From: Deltaproteobacteria bacterium IMCC39146
GTDB lineage: Bacteria; Desulfobacterota; Desulfuromonadia; Desulfuromonadales; BM103
Reading direction: 5' to 3'
Assembly: GCA_030005635.1 (NCBI GenBank)
Contig: JARUHP010000014.1
Coordinates: forward strand, 38,805-102,804
DNA length: 64,000 nucleotides
Shown in pieces: positions 56,798 through 64,000 of the stretch; position 1 is the first letter of the stretch, and each line of letters opens with the position of its first letter. A program made the translations under genes and the position numbers. A model generated the notes under the pieces. That model did no database searches, was not told the origin of the DNA, and worked only from the letters and a program-made list of their open reading frames with translations.

Positions 56798-57061
56798 CTA
56801 GAGCAGATTGGAAACGTCCAAATAAGCACCGGCGCTGCGTTGATACATTTCCGCCGGAGACAGGTCTGACCCTCCAAGGATTGACAGCAGACCGTCCTTG
56901 ACCTCGGGCGAAAAGCGCAAAGCCAAGCCGCAATCAGAAGTCAGCTGTCGAGGCACAGGAATCAGCAAAAAATCCTGCTGCTCCTGCTTAAGAATTTTCT
57001 CAGCCTTGAGAACCCGGTGAATCGAGTGGAATATGGCGACGTAATCGTTCTCTTTAACCAT
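56798..57061 (-). CDS. Putative Se/S carrier-like protein (DUF3343 family)
   Basis: An 87-residue protein beginning MVKENDYVAIFHSIHRVLKA, with IPVPRQLTSDCGLALRFSPE and a conserved Cys (C44) in SDCGLALRF. I associate this with PF11823, formerly DUF3343, called putative Se/S carrier-like. Members often occur in genomes handling selenium or sulfur, which is interesting because this window has a selenoprotein candidate. The ribosome site is weak and the frame is open 13 codons upstream, so the start may be earlier. It lies downstream of the channel-like gene and upstream of ffh's 5' side. Confidence 0.75.
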   Translation of the reverse strand: MVKENDYVAIFHSIHRVLKAEKILKQEQQDFLLIPVPRQLTSDCGLALRFSPEVKDGLLSILGGSDLSPAEMYQRSAGAYLDVSNLL

Positions 57062-57171
57062 CAATAAGGCCCCGCAAATCTCCAAAAGGGCGGGCATCAT
57101 GCCACGTTTAAAACCTTATGGCAAGACTCTCTAAGTAAAAACCATTTCACCTTCCAAGCTTTACAAGAAAA

Positions 57172-57193
57172 GGCCACTCCAAAACGGGTGGCC
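57172..57193 (-). terminator. Intrinsic terminator after the outer-membrane channel-like gene
   Basis: GGCCACTC and GGGTGGCC pair over 8 bp (one G-T) with a 6-nt loop, about 30 nt beyond the stop at 57224. On the minus strand TTTTCTTG follows. Confidence 0.7.
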
Positions 57194-57223
57194 CTCTCTC
57201 GACATAGGATAAAAACCAAAAGC

Positions 57224-58147
57224 TTAGAAGTGGTGAACAAAGCGCAGGTTATAACGAGCACCTTCTGGACGGTTTTCAGCACTACTCTCGAAATAGGCAT
57301 TTGCAAAGAGGTGTGAGTCCTGGGAGAAATGGTAAACCATACCCGGCCCTATAGCGAAGACCTTTTCATCATCGTCGGCATCCACACCATTAACCTTCGT
57401 TTCGCTAATCTGATCAAACCAGTAGCCATTGATGCCGAGGCGCAGTTGCTTTGGCATCACTTCATAAGCTGCAGTAAAATTAGCATGTACGGCTTCGCCT
57501 GGCTTGAGATCAACCTTAAAGGGGCTTTTATCTCCAGCGGTAAACTCATCGTTCTCATCATTCCAGAGGTAATGCAGACGCCAGGAGACAGTCGCCTTGG
57601 GCCCCAGGAAAACCGTGGCGGCCCAGTAAGGGTTAAATGAGAAATGGTTACTGCCCTGATTCAGGTTTTTTGACTCATCATAGTCTCCAGTCGGGAAGAT
57701 TGTCTGGAGTTCAATGCGGTTAAGCATCAGAGGCCCTTTTTCTCCCATGATCGGGTCCCATTGGACATAAGGACCAACAAGAAGATCACCAAGACCCGTG
57801 CCATTGTCGGTCAGATCAAGGGAATCCACATCGAGAGAAACAATCGGCAGCATGACGTTGAGGCCCCACTTACCACCAAACAGAACCGGATGGTCTGACT
57901 GGTAGATGTACTGGTTCATCAGGATCCAAGCATCAACCTCACCCTTTCCAGGAGGGCCACCGACCAGTTCGTCCGCTGAGTAGTATTGCAGGTATTCCGA
58001 GATGTAATGCCCGGGACCGGCAGGAGGGCCACCATCCAGGAAGCTGGTAAAACCGAGGTTAACATTGGGCTGCAGGTAAGCAAAGGCCGACCCGGAAAAG
58101 AGTGTGAGAGCAATCAAAGCACTCAATACAATACACAGGTTCTTCAT
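57224..58147 (-). CDS. Outer-membrane channel-like protein (SphA/phenol-MetA-degradation type)
   Basis: A 308-residue protein with a signal peptide (KNLCIVLSALIALTLFSGSA, cleavage near AFA-YLQ). Alternating beta strands suit an outer-membrane barrel, e.g. GKWGLNVMLPIVSLDVDS, VSWRLHYLWNDENDEF and LRLGINGYWFDQISETKVNG. It ends in ARYNLRFVHHF, with the terminal Phe that guides barrel assembly. This matches the family near PF13557 (transporter/SphA). Substrate unknown; relatives sit in hydrocarbon or sphingosine utilisation loci. ATG 58147 or 58150 follows GGGGAGG. Monocistronic, bounded by a terminator. Confidence 0.85.
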   Translation of the reverse strand: MKNLCIVLSALIALTLFSGSAFAYLQPNVNLGFTSFLDGGPPAGPGHYISEYLQYYSADELVGGPPGKGEVDAWILMNQYIYQSDHPVLFGGKWGLNVMLPIVSLDVDSLDLTDNGTGLGDLLVGPYVQWDPIMGEKGPLMLNRIELQTIFPTGDYDESKNLNQGSNHFSFNPYWAATVFLGPKATVSWRLHYLWNDENDEFTAGDKSPFKVDLKPGEAVHANFTAAYEVMPKQLRLGINGYWFDQISETKVNGVDADDDEKVFAIGPGMVYHFSQDSHLFANAYFESSAENRPEGARYNLRFVHHF

Positions 58148-58251
58148 CATCCATCCTCCCCACTTATGTGTGAACAATCACAATCAACAATATGCAAAAC
58201 ACCGGAAAGAATCCTTTTTATTCGTATATTTGTCAAGACCGCAGCTCAAGG

Positions 58252-60927
58252 TTAGTGCGCTTCGCGCCAGTTGTGCCCGTTGCCAACCTCCACCAGAAGA
58301 GGCACGCTGACATCAACCGCGCCTTCCATTTCTTCCGTGACAAGAGCCGTGACGTTTTCTAGTTCCTCTTCAGGCACATCAAAGACCAGTTCGTCGTGAA
58401 CCTGTAGCAACATGCGCGCCTTATAGCCTTCTTTGGCGAAGCGATGAGCGATATTCACCATGGCAACCTTGATAATGTCGGCGGCTGAACCCTGCACCGG
58501 ATAGTTGATAGCGTTACGCTCAGCATAACCACGCACAGCGCCGTTCTTGCTGTTGATCTCAGGGATTGCACAGCGCCGGCCAAGCAGAGTTGTCACGTAC
58601 ATCTTTTCGCGTGCTTCCGAGATGCAGGAGTCCATGAAGGTCCGGATACCGGGGTAGCGTTCAAAGTAAGTGTCGATAAAAGTCTGGGCCTCGCGACGAC
58701 TGATACCAAGCTGCTTGGCGAGACCGAAGGCGCTCATACCGTATATGACGCCGAAGTTGATAGCCTTGGCCTGACGGCGCTGCTCGTCGGTGACCATCTC
58801 CGGGAAGAGACCGAGGACTTCGCTGGCCGTGCGGCGGTGGATATCTTCGCCACGGGCAAAGGCTTCCTTTAAGGCCGGCTCGTCTGCCATGTGGGCCAAG
58901 ATCCGCAGCTCGACCTGCGAATAGTCGGCCGCGAGCAAAAGGCAACCGTCAGAAGGGATAAAACCTTCCCGGATACGCCGACCTTCCTCAGTACGAATCG
59001 GGATATTCTGCAAGTTTGGGTCACTTGAAGAGAGCCTGCCCGTGGCAGTCACCGCCTGGTTGAAGCTACTGTGAATACGCCCGGTGTCTGGATGAATCAG
59101 CTTTGGCAAGGCGTCGGTATAGGTCCCCTTCAACTTGGACAGAGAACGATAATCAAGGATTTTCGCGGCGATCTCATGTTCCTCGGCCAGTTTGCTTAAC
59201 ACCTCGACATCGGTCGACCAGCCGGTCTTGGTTTTCTTGCCCTTTGCCAAGCCTAGGCGTTCAAAAAGAACTTCACCAAGCTGTTTTGGCGAGCCGATGT
59301 TAAAAGTAGTCCCCGCCAAGCCATGGATCTCGATTTCGAGTGAGGCAAGCTTCTTCTCCATGTCTGCCGAAAGCCCATTCAACAGTTCAGCATCGATACG
59401 AATCCCAGTCTGCTCCATCTTGACCAGGATCGGCAGCAGTGCCATCTCAACATCATCAAAAAGCTCCTGCTGCCCCTGCTCGGCAATCATCGGCAGAAGT
59501 TTTTCGTAGAGCCGTAAAGTGATGTCGGCATCTTCTGCAGCATAGACCGTTGCCTTTTCGACCTCTACTTCATCGAAACAGATCTTCTTCTTGCCGCTAC
59601 CGGCAACTTCGCTGTAAGGGATGGTGCGATAATCAAGCAGCTCAGTAGCAAGGCTGTCCATGCCATGGGACTGAGCCGCTGAATTGGCCAGGTAGCTGGC
59701 CAACATGGTGTCGAAGAGGGGTTCAGTCACTGCGACACCCACACGCCCCATCACCAGGATATCGTACTTCAGATTCTGGCCGATCTTTAAATACTTGGCA
59801 GAGCCCAGCAACGGGCCAACGGCCGCAAGCACCTTATCGAGAGGCAGCTGCTCCGGCACGCCAAGATAACGGTGACTGACCGGCACATACCACGCCTCCC
59901 CCGCAGTCACTGCGAAAGAGAGCCCGACCAGGTCGGCTCGCAACGGATCCAAACCGGTGGTCTCGGTATCAAACGCAAAACGCTCCGATGCCTCCAGTGC
60001 AACAACCATCTCTGCCAGAGCCCCTTCATTTAAAACGGCCCGGTAGCTAGCCTCCTTGGCACTGGCACGTGAGTCATCAGAGAATTCCTGCAGTAACTTG
60101 TGGAACTCACACTCTTTAAAGAGTTCGGTCAATGCCTTCCGGTTTGGTTCTGCCATGACAAAGGCGTCATCATCGACATCCAGATCGAGATCAGTAATCA
60201 GAGTCACCAACTGCTTCGACAGACGGGCCTGGTCGGCAAAATTCTCCAGGTTTTCCCGACGCTTGCCTTTCAGCTGATCAAGACTGGCCAAGAGTGTCTC
60301 GACATCGCCGAATTCATCGATCAGAGCTTTCGCCGTTTTCTCACCGATCCCTGGAACGCCGGGAACATTATCAGAACTGTCTCCCGCCAGAGCCTGTACT
60401 TCCACAACCTTATCGGCACCACCGAAGCGCTCAAAGACTTCTGCCGGACCGGAGACCTGGTCCTTCATGGTATCGAGCAGACAGACACGATCACTGACGA
60501 TCTGCATCAAGTCCTTATCACCGGTTACAACGGTCACCTCTATTCCCTTGGCAGCGAACTTGCTAGCCAGAGTCGCGATGATATCGTCTGCCTCGTAGCC
60601 GGCCTTTTCGATTCCGGGCAGATTAAAGGCCTCAACCACCCGCTTGATATACGGGATCTGCGGCACCAGGTCTTCCGGCATCGCCGAGCGGTTCGCCTTG
60701 TATTCCGGGTAAAGATCCTTACGGAAGGTCGGCCCCTTGCTGTCATAGATCACAGCCAGCTGATCAGGTTGTGATTCTCGAATCACCTTGAGCAGCATAT
60801 TGGTGAAACCGTAGATAGCGTTGGTCGCCATCCCCCGTGAATTGGAGAGATGACGAATAGCGTAATAGGCACGGTAGATATAACTTGAGCCATCAATCAG
60901 AAAAAGCCGCTTGGGCTGTTTTGGCAT
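58252..60927 (-). CDS. polA: DNA polymerase I
   Basis: An 891-residue repair and Okazaki-processing polymerase. The N-terminal 5'-3' nuclease domain starts at PKRLFLIDGSSYIYRAYYA. The central 3'-5' exonuclease domain keeps the DxE pair in AFDTETTGLDPLRADLVGLS, so proofreading is probably active. The polymerase domain has DYSQVELRILAHMADEPALK, AKAINFGVIYGMSAFGLAKQ and LLQVHDELVFDVPEEELENV. The start at ATG 60927 (MPKQPKRLF) follows a GGAG 10 nt upstream; the frame is open another 37 codons. Confidence 0.97.
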   Translation of the reverse strand: MPKQPKRLFLIDGSSYIYRAYYAIRHLSNSRGMATNAIYGFTNMLLKVIRESQPDQLAVIYDSKGPTFRKDLYPEYKANRSAMPEDLVPQIPYIKRVVEAFNLPGIEKAGYEADDIIATLASKFAAKGIEVTVVTGDKDLMQIVSDRVCLLDTMKDQVSGPAEVFERFGGADKVVEVQALAGDSSDNVPGVPGIGEKTAKALIDEFGDVETLLASLDQLKGKRRENLENFADQARLSKQLVTLITDLDLDVDDDAFVMAEPNRKALTELFKECEFHKLLQEFSDDSRASAKEASYRAVLNEGALAEMVVALEASERFAFDTETTGLDPLRADLVGLSFAVTAGEAWYVPVSHRYLGVPEQLPLDKVLAAVGPLLGSAKYLKIGQNLKYDILVMGRVGVAVTEPLFDTMLASYLANSAAQSHGMDSLATELLDYRTIPYSEVAGSGKKKICFDEVEVEKATVYAAEDADITLRLYEKLLPMIAEQGQQELFDDVEMALLPILVKMEQTGIRIDAELLNGLSADMEKKLASLEIEIHGLAGTTFNIGSPKQLGEVLFERLGLAKGKKTKTGWSTDVEVLSKLAEEHEIAAKILDYRSLSKLKGTYTDALPKLIHPDTGRIHSSFNQAVTATGRLSSSDPNLQNIPIRTEEGRRIREGFIPSDGCLLLAADYSQVELRILAHMADEPALKEAFARGEDIHRRTASEVLGLFPEMVTDEQRRQAKAINFGVIYGMSAFGLAKQLGISRREAQTFIDTYFERYPGIRTFMDSCISEAREKMYVTTLLGRRCAIPEINSKNGAVRGYAERNAINYPVQGSAADIIKVAMVNIAHRFAKEGYKARMLLQVHDELVFDVPEEELENVTALVTEEMEGAVDVSVPLLVEVGNGHNWREAH

Positions 60928-61123
60928 GAGGTCGGTCTCCATAGAGTTAAAAGTGTCGGTCATTATTTCACAAGATTGCATGGAGACAAAGCAGAAGAAA
61001 TGACAGCAGCAATGACCGTTCACAAACAAACGAATCAAACCAACACTTTCTCACTGGCCCGAGGTTGACAATACTCTCTGGAATGATTAGCTTTTCAGAG
61101 AAGAGATTAATAGAAAACGGTGA

Positions 61124-61200
61124 CCACGGAGCACACGAAGACCACAGAGGCCCCCCTCGCATCTCGATTATTTCCTTCGAGTTCTTCGTGTGCTCCGTGG
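61124..61200. repeat. Palindromic intergenic repeat, CCACGGAGCACACGAAG family
   Basis: CCACGGAGCACACGAAGA (61124-61141) and its exact reverse complement at 61183-61200 form perfect 18-bp arms around 41 bp. It lies between the divergent polA and lon genes, 58 bp before the lon start codon. Similar CACGGAG-type palindromes are widespread in environmental proteobacteria as I recall. The rest of the gap 60928-61257 holds nothing else that I can name. Confidence 0.75.
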
Positions 61201-61257
61201 CTATTAATGCTCAAGAGTTTGATTATCAGAAGAATCTTTCACATAGGAGTTTCCCGA

Positions 61258-63690
61258 ATGTCTGAAAATGACCAATTTGACGATCCCGTATCCGATTTCG
61301 AAATCGATCACGACCAGATGACCGAGCTTTTCGAAGAACACGTCAAAGAAGGAGAGCTGGTCGTTGCGTCAGAAATCCTGCCCACCGGCCTGCCGATTAT
61401 TCCACTGCGCCCACGCCCGGCGTTTCCCGGCATTATGATTCCGCTGGTTCTCAACGGACAGGCCCAAGTGGCGGCTATGCACCAGGCGATGGAGCACCAG
61501 GTACAGACCATTGGCCTGGTCATGGTCCGAGATCTAGACAAAGAGGACGACATCGAGAACCTGCATAAGGTCGGTGTTGCCGCCAAGATCGTCAAGGTCT
61601 TGCACAGCGAGAAAAACTCAGCCCATATCCTGGTCAACAGCCTCGAGCGATTCGAAATAGAAGATATCCACGAAAACGACATCTCACTCTATGCCAGAGT
61701 CCGCTATCACTTTGCCACAGAACTGTCGGGGAATGCTGAGTTGCGGGCATACTCGATGGCAATCCTCTCCACCTTAAAGGAACTCGTCCAGATCAACCCG
61801 CTTTATAGCGAAGAGATCAAGCTCTTTCTCAACCGTTCAAGCATGGACGATCCGGGCCGACTGGCAGACTTCGCAGCCAACCTGACCAGCGCCGATGGGC
61901 AGGAGCTGCAGGAGATTCTGGCCACCATCGATGTCCGCAAACGCATCGACAAGGTCCTGGTGCTCTTAAAAAAAGAACTCGAAGTCTCCCGGCTGCAGAC
62001 CAAGATCTCCAAGCAGATCGAAGATAAAGTGTCTGCCCAGCAACGTGAGTTCTTCCTGCGCGAACAGCTTAAGGCAATCAAGAATGAGCTGGGGCTGGAA
62101 AAAGAAGGCAAGGACACGGAAATTGAAAAATTCCAGGAACGTCTCGAAAAGCTGACGCTGAACGAGGAGGCAGAGCGCGCTGTTGAAGATGAGATGGAGA
62201 AGCTTCAACTGATCGAACCCTCCTCTCCCGAATATAACGTCAGCCGAAACTATCTTGACTGGTTAACGATCCTCCCCTGGGGCGTCTACAGCAAGGACTC
62301 TTACAATATTGACAAGGCCAGAAAAGTTCTTGCCCGTGATCATTACGGCCTTGAAGATGTCAAGGAACGGATTCTGGAGTTCATTGCCGTTGGCAAGATG
62401 AAAGGCGATATCGCCGGCTCCATCCTCTGCCTGGTGGGGCCTCCCGGAGTCGGAAAAACCTCCATTGGTCATAGCATTGCCGGTGCACTGGGGCGCGAGT
62501 TTTTTCGCTTCTCATTGGGCGGCATGCGTGATGAGGCTGAGATCAAAGGTCATCGTAGAACCTACATAGGCGCCATGCCAGGAAAATTCATTCAGGCGAT
62601 GAAGACAGTCGGCACCTCCAACCCGGTCATCATGCTTGATGAGATCGATAAAATTGGAGCATCATTTCAGGGCGACCCGGCCTCGGCCCTACTCGAAGTC
62701 CTTGATCCGGAGCAGAACGGATCGTTCCGCGATCACTATATGGACGTACCCTTTGATCTCTCCAACGTGCTATTCATCGCAACGGCCAATCAACTCGACA
62801 CTATCCCGCGGCCTTTGCTCGACCGTATGGAAATGATTCGACTCTCCGGCTACATCCTTGAGGAGAAACTCCAGATCGCCAAACGCTACCTGATACCCAA
62901 AGCACTGAAAAGCCACGGCCTGGAAAAGGGCCAGGTGACGATCCAGAAGACCGCGCTCAGACAGATTATCGATGGCTACGCCCGTGAATCGGGGGTCCGT
63001 AACCTCGAGAAACAAATCAAGAAGATCATGCGCCGCTCAGCCATGGCTTTCGCAGAAGACGAGTCACTGGAAAAAGTTTCTATCACCAGACAAGACCTTG
63101 AAAGCTATCTCGAGAAGCCGGTCTTTACCGCCGATGAAATCTTTGAAGGCATCCCCGGCGTCGTCACCGGGCTGGCCTGGACCAGCCTCGGTGGCGCAAC
63201 CCTGCAGATCGAAGCCACGGCGATGCGCGCCAAGGCCAAGGGCTTCAAACAAACAGGCCAACTCGGCAATGTCATGGTGGAGAGCTCAGAGATCGCCTAC
63301 TCCTATGTTATGGCTCACATGGATGATTTTAGTTGTGATGCGGACTTCTTCGATCAGCACTTCGTCCACCTTCACGTCCCGGCCGGTGCCACGCCGAAAG
63401 ACGGGCCATCGGCCGGCGTTACCATGGCCACAGCGCTGGTGTCGATGATCACAGGAAAAAGGGTTAAAAAGAAACTCGGCATGACTGGGGAGCTTACCCT
63501 CACCGGTCGCGTTCTGCCCATCGGCGGGCTCAAGGAAAAAGCGATCGCCGCAAGACGCTCCGGGCTGAAGGTCCTCGTCTTTCCGGAAGGGAATCGCAAC
63601 GACTTTGAAGACTTACCCGACTACCTCAAAGAGGGGCTAGAAGTCCACTTTGTCAAAACTTTCAATGACATCTACAAGATTGTTTTTTAA
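61258..63690 (+). CDS. lon: ATP-dependent protease Lon
   Basis: An 810-residue AAA+ serine protease degrading misfolded and regulatory proteins. The N-terminal LonN domain starts at LPIIPLRPRPAFPGIMIPLV. A coiled-coil region (LKAIKNELGLEKEGKDTEIE) precedes the Walker A motif GPPGVGKTS near residue 394 and Walker B VIMLDEIDKIG. The protease domain has the catalytic Ser at about 718 in PKDGPSAGVTM and the Lys at about 759 in GGLKEKAIAA. ATG 61258 has TAGGAG 8 nt upstream. The upstream 46 codons of the open frame run through the palindromic repeat and are not coding. Confidence 0.97.
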   Translation: MSENDQFDDPVSDFEIDHDQMTELFEEHVKEGELVVASEILPTGLPIIPLRPRPAFPGIMIPLVLNGQAQVAAMHQAMEHQVQTIGLVMVRDLDKEDDIENLHKVGVAAKIVKVLHSEKNSAHILVNSLERFEIEDIHENDISLYARVRYHFATELSGNAELRAYSMAILSTLKELVQINPLYSEEIKLFLNRSSMDDPGRLADFAANLTSADGQELQEILATIDVRKRIDKVLVLLKKELEVSRLQTKISKQIEDKVSAQQREFFLREQLKAIKNELGLEKEGKDTEIEKFQERLEKLTLNEEAERAVEDEMEKLQLIEPSSPEYNVSRNYLDWLTILPWGVYSKDSYNIDKARKVLARDHYGLEDVKERILEFIAVGKMKGDIAGSILCLVGPPGVGKTSIGHSIAGALGREFFRFSLGGMRDEAEIKGHRRTYIGAMPGKFIQAMKTVGTSNPVIMLDEIDKIGASFQGDPASALLEVLDPEQNGSFRDHYMDVPFDLSNVLFIATANQLDTIPRPLLDRMEMIRLSGYILEEKLQIAKRYLIPKALKSHGLEKGQVTIQKTALRQIIDGYARESGVRNLEKQIKKIMRRSAMAFAEDESLEKVSITRQDLESYLEKPVFTADEIFEGIPGVVTGLAWTSLGGATLQIEATAMRAKAKGFKQTGQLGNVMVESSEIAYSYVMAHMDDFSCDADFFDQHFVHLHVPAGATPKDGPSAGVTMATALVSMITGKRVKKKLGMTGELTLTGRVLPIGGLKEKAIAARRSGLKVLVFPEGNRNDFEDLPDYLKEGLEVHFVKTFNDIYKIVF

Positions 63691-63710
63691 TTTTCAGCAG
63701 AGTGAAGAGA

Positions 63711-64000
63711 ATCGGGTAGGAGGCGGGGTTGCCCCCGCCGTCCTCCCACACCACCGTACGAACGGTTCCGTATACGGCGGTTCCTGATTTGCGTCTGCAT
63801 TATCAACCAACAAGGCCTGACATCCTGTAAGCACCCAGCTTTACCTCACGATTTCCGGTCGCCACTTCCAGCTTTTAGGCCCTCTTGCGAGGCATCTGCT
63901 CAAAACGTTCAGAAAAGTGGTTTAGCTCTGCATATCAGGTTCAGCCCTTCGCTGTGGTGGTTAGGACAGCTACTATGGCGTCTGCTGACTTCTGTCGGCC
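63711..64000 (-). mobile_element. Group II intron, 3' end (cut by window edge)
   Basis: On the minus strand the sequence shows domain V: ACCGCCGTA (63781-63773) pairs with TACGGTGGT (63758-63750) through an inner ACG-GAAC-CGT helix with a GNRN-type loop and a short bulge. Domain VI follows (GGCGGGG-GCAA-CCCCGCC), then TCCTACCCGAT ending at 63711, the usual intron end with a branch-site A. The stem carries a CGC triad. Further right, a minus-strand frame EGRQKSADAIVAVLTTTAKG resembles intron-encoded leader sequence from memory. No maturase domain is visible in the 290 bp present. It ends about 20 bp beyond the lon stop, in antisense orientation to lon. Confidence 0.7.

Noticed and set aside
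55314..56801. 495-residue open frame on the plus strand opposite ffh
   Set aside because: It is a shadow of ffh: it covers the same bases, has no ribosome site and shows no recognisable domain, while ffh is unmistakable.
61120..61257. Lon starting 46 codons upstream
   Set aside because: The extension translates the palindromic repeat and has no ribosome site; ATG 61258 has TAGGAG at good spacing.

Overview
This is a chromosomal window from a bacterium of the Desulfuromonadales/Geobacter type (Desulfuromonadia). Three things point there: the order ffh-rpsP-khpA-rimM-trmD-RNA methyltransferase-rplS-rnhB-yraN-nadE-rsmI, the complete-looking dcw cluster with a PASTA-domain FtsI, and family-level resemblances such as the DUF6178-like protein and the Se/S-carrier-like protein. 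Nearly all genes are on the minus strand. Only the two genes at the extreme left, two transporters (AEC and EamA), ligA-acyP and lon run on the plus strand. The content is mostly core housekeeping. The unusual material sits in the gaps.

Layout. 1-2.4 kb: the end of an unidentified gene, a small hypothetical gene and a DUF6178-like protein. 2.6-9.2 kb: a membrane polyferredoxin and the pyruvate dehydrogenase operon aceE-aceF-lpd. 9.5-16.1 kb: branched-chain amino acid genes leuC-leuD-ilvB-ilvN-ilvD and a small hypothetical gene. 16.3-19.2 kb: a rhodanese that reads as a selenoprotein, a broken ferritin-like gene and an acyl-CoA synthetase. 19.3-21.6 kb: two transporters. 21.8-24.9 kb: enoyl-CoA hydratase, a B12-type radical SAM protein, a heptosyltransferase remnant and a Trm112-like protein. 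25.4-42.3 kb: the dcw cluster (mraZ, rsmH, ftsL, ftsI, murE, murF, mraY, murD, ftsW, murG, murC, ddl, ftsQ, ftsA, ftsZ) without murB. 42.7-46.5 kb: a CNNM/CorC protein, then ligA-acyP. 46.6-47.1 kb: candidate small RNA genes. 47.1-56.7 kb: a response regulator and the rsmI-to-ffh ribosome/RNA block. 56.8-63.7 kb: a Se/S-carrier-like protein, an outer-membrane channel-like protein, polA and lon. 63.7-64 kb: the 3' end of a group II intron running out of the window.

Most interesting points. (1) The rhodanese at 16337-16747 has an in-frame TGA two codons after its catalytic Cys, at a place where I recall relatives carrying a second Cys. The frame continues with a normal rhodanese C-terminus, and a hairpin with bacterial SECIS geometry lies 15 nt downstream, so I read it as selenocysteine. 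(2) The gap at 46.67-47.03 kb appears to encode two structured RNAs on the minus strand. One is a rod-like RNA; the other is a small RNA of about 93 nt with its own promoter. Both end in intrinsic terminators whose loops expose CCUCC, an anti-Shine-Dalgarno sequence. (3) Four palindromic intergenic repeats of about 80-120 bp belong to three sequence families. (4) The mraZ promoter has 10-bp-phased TGGGTG boxes. (5) murB is missing from its usual place.

All coordinates and motifs were read by eye. No database search or folding program was run, so family names rest on remembered motifs.
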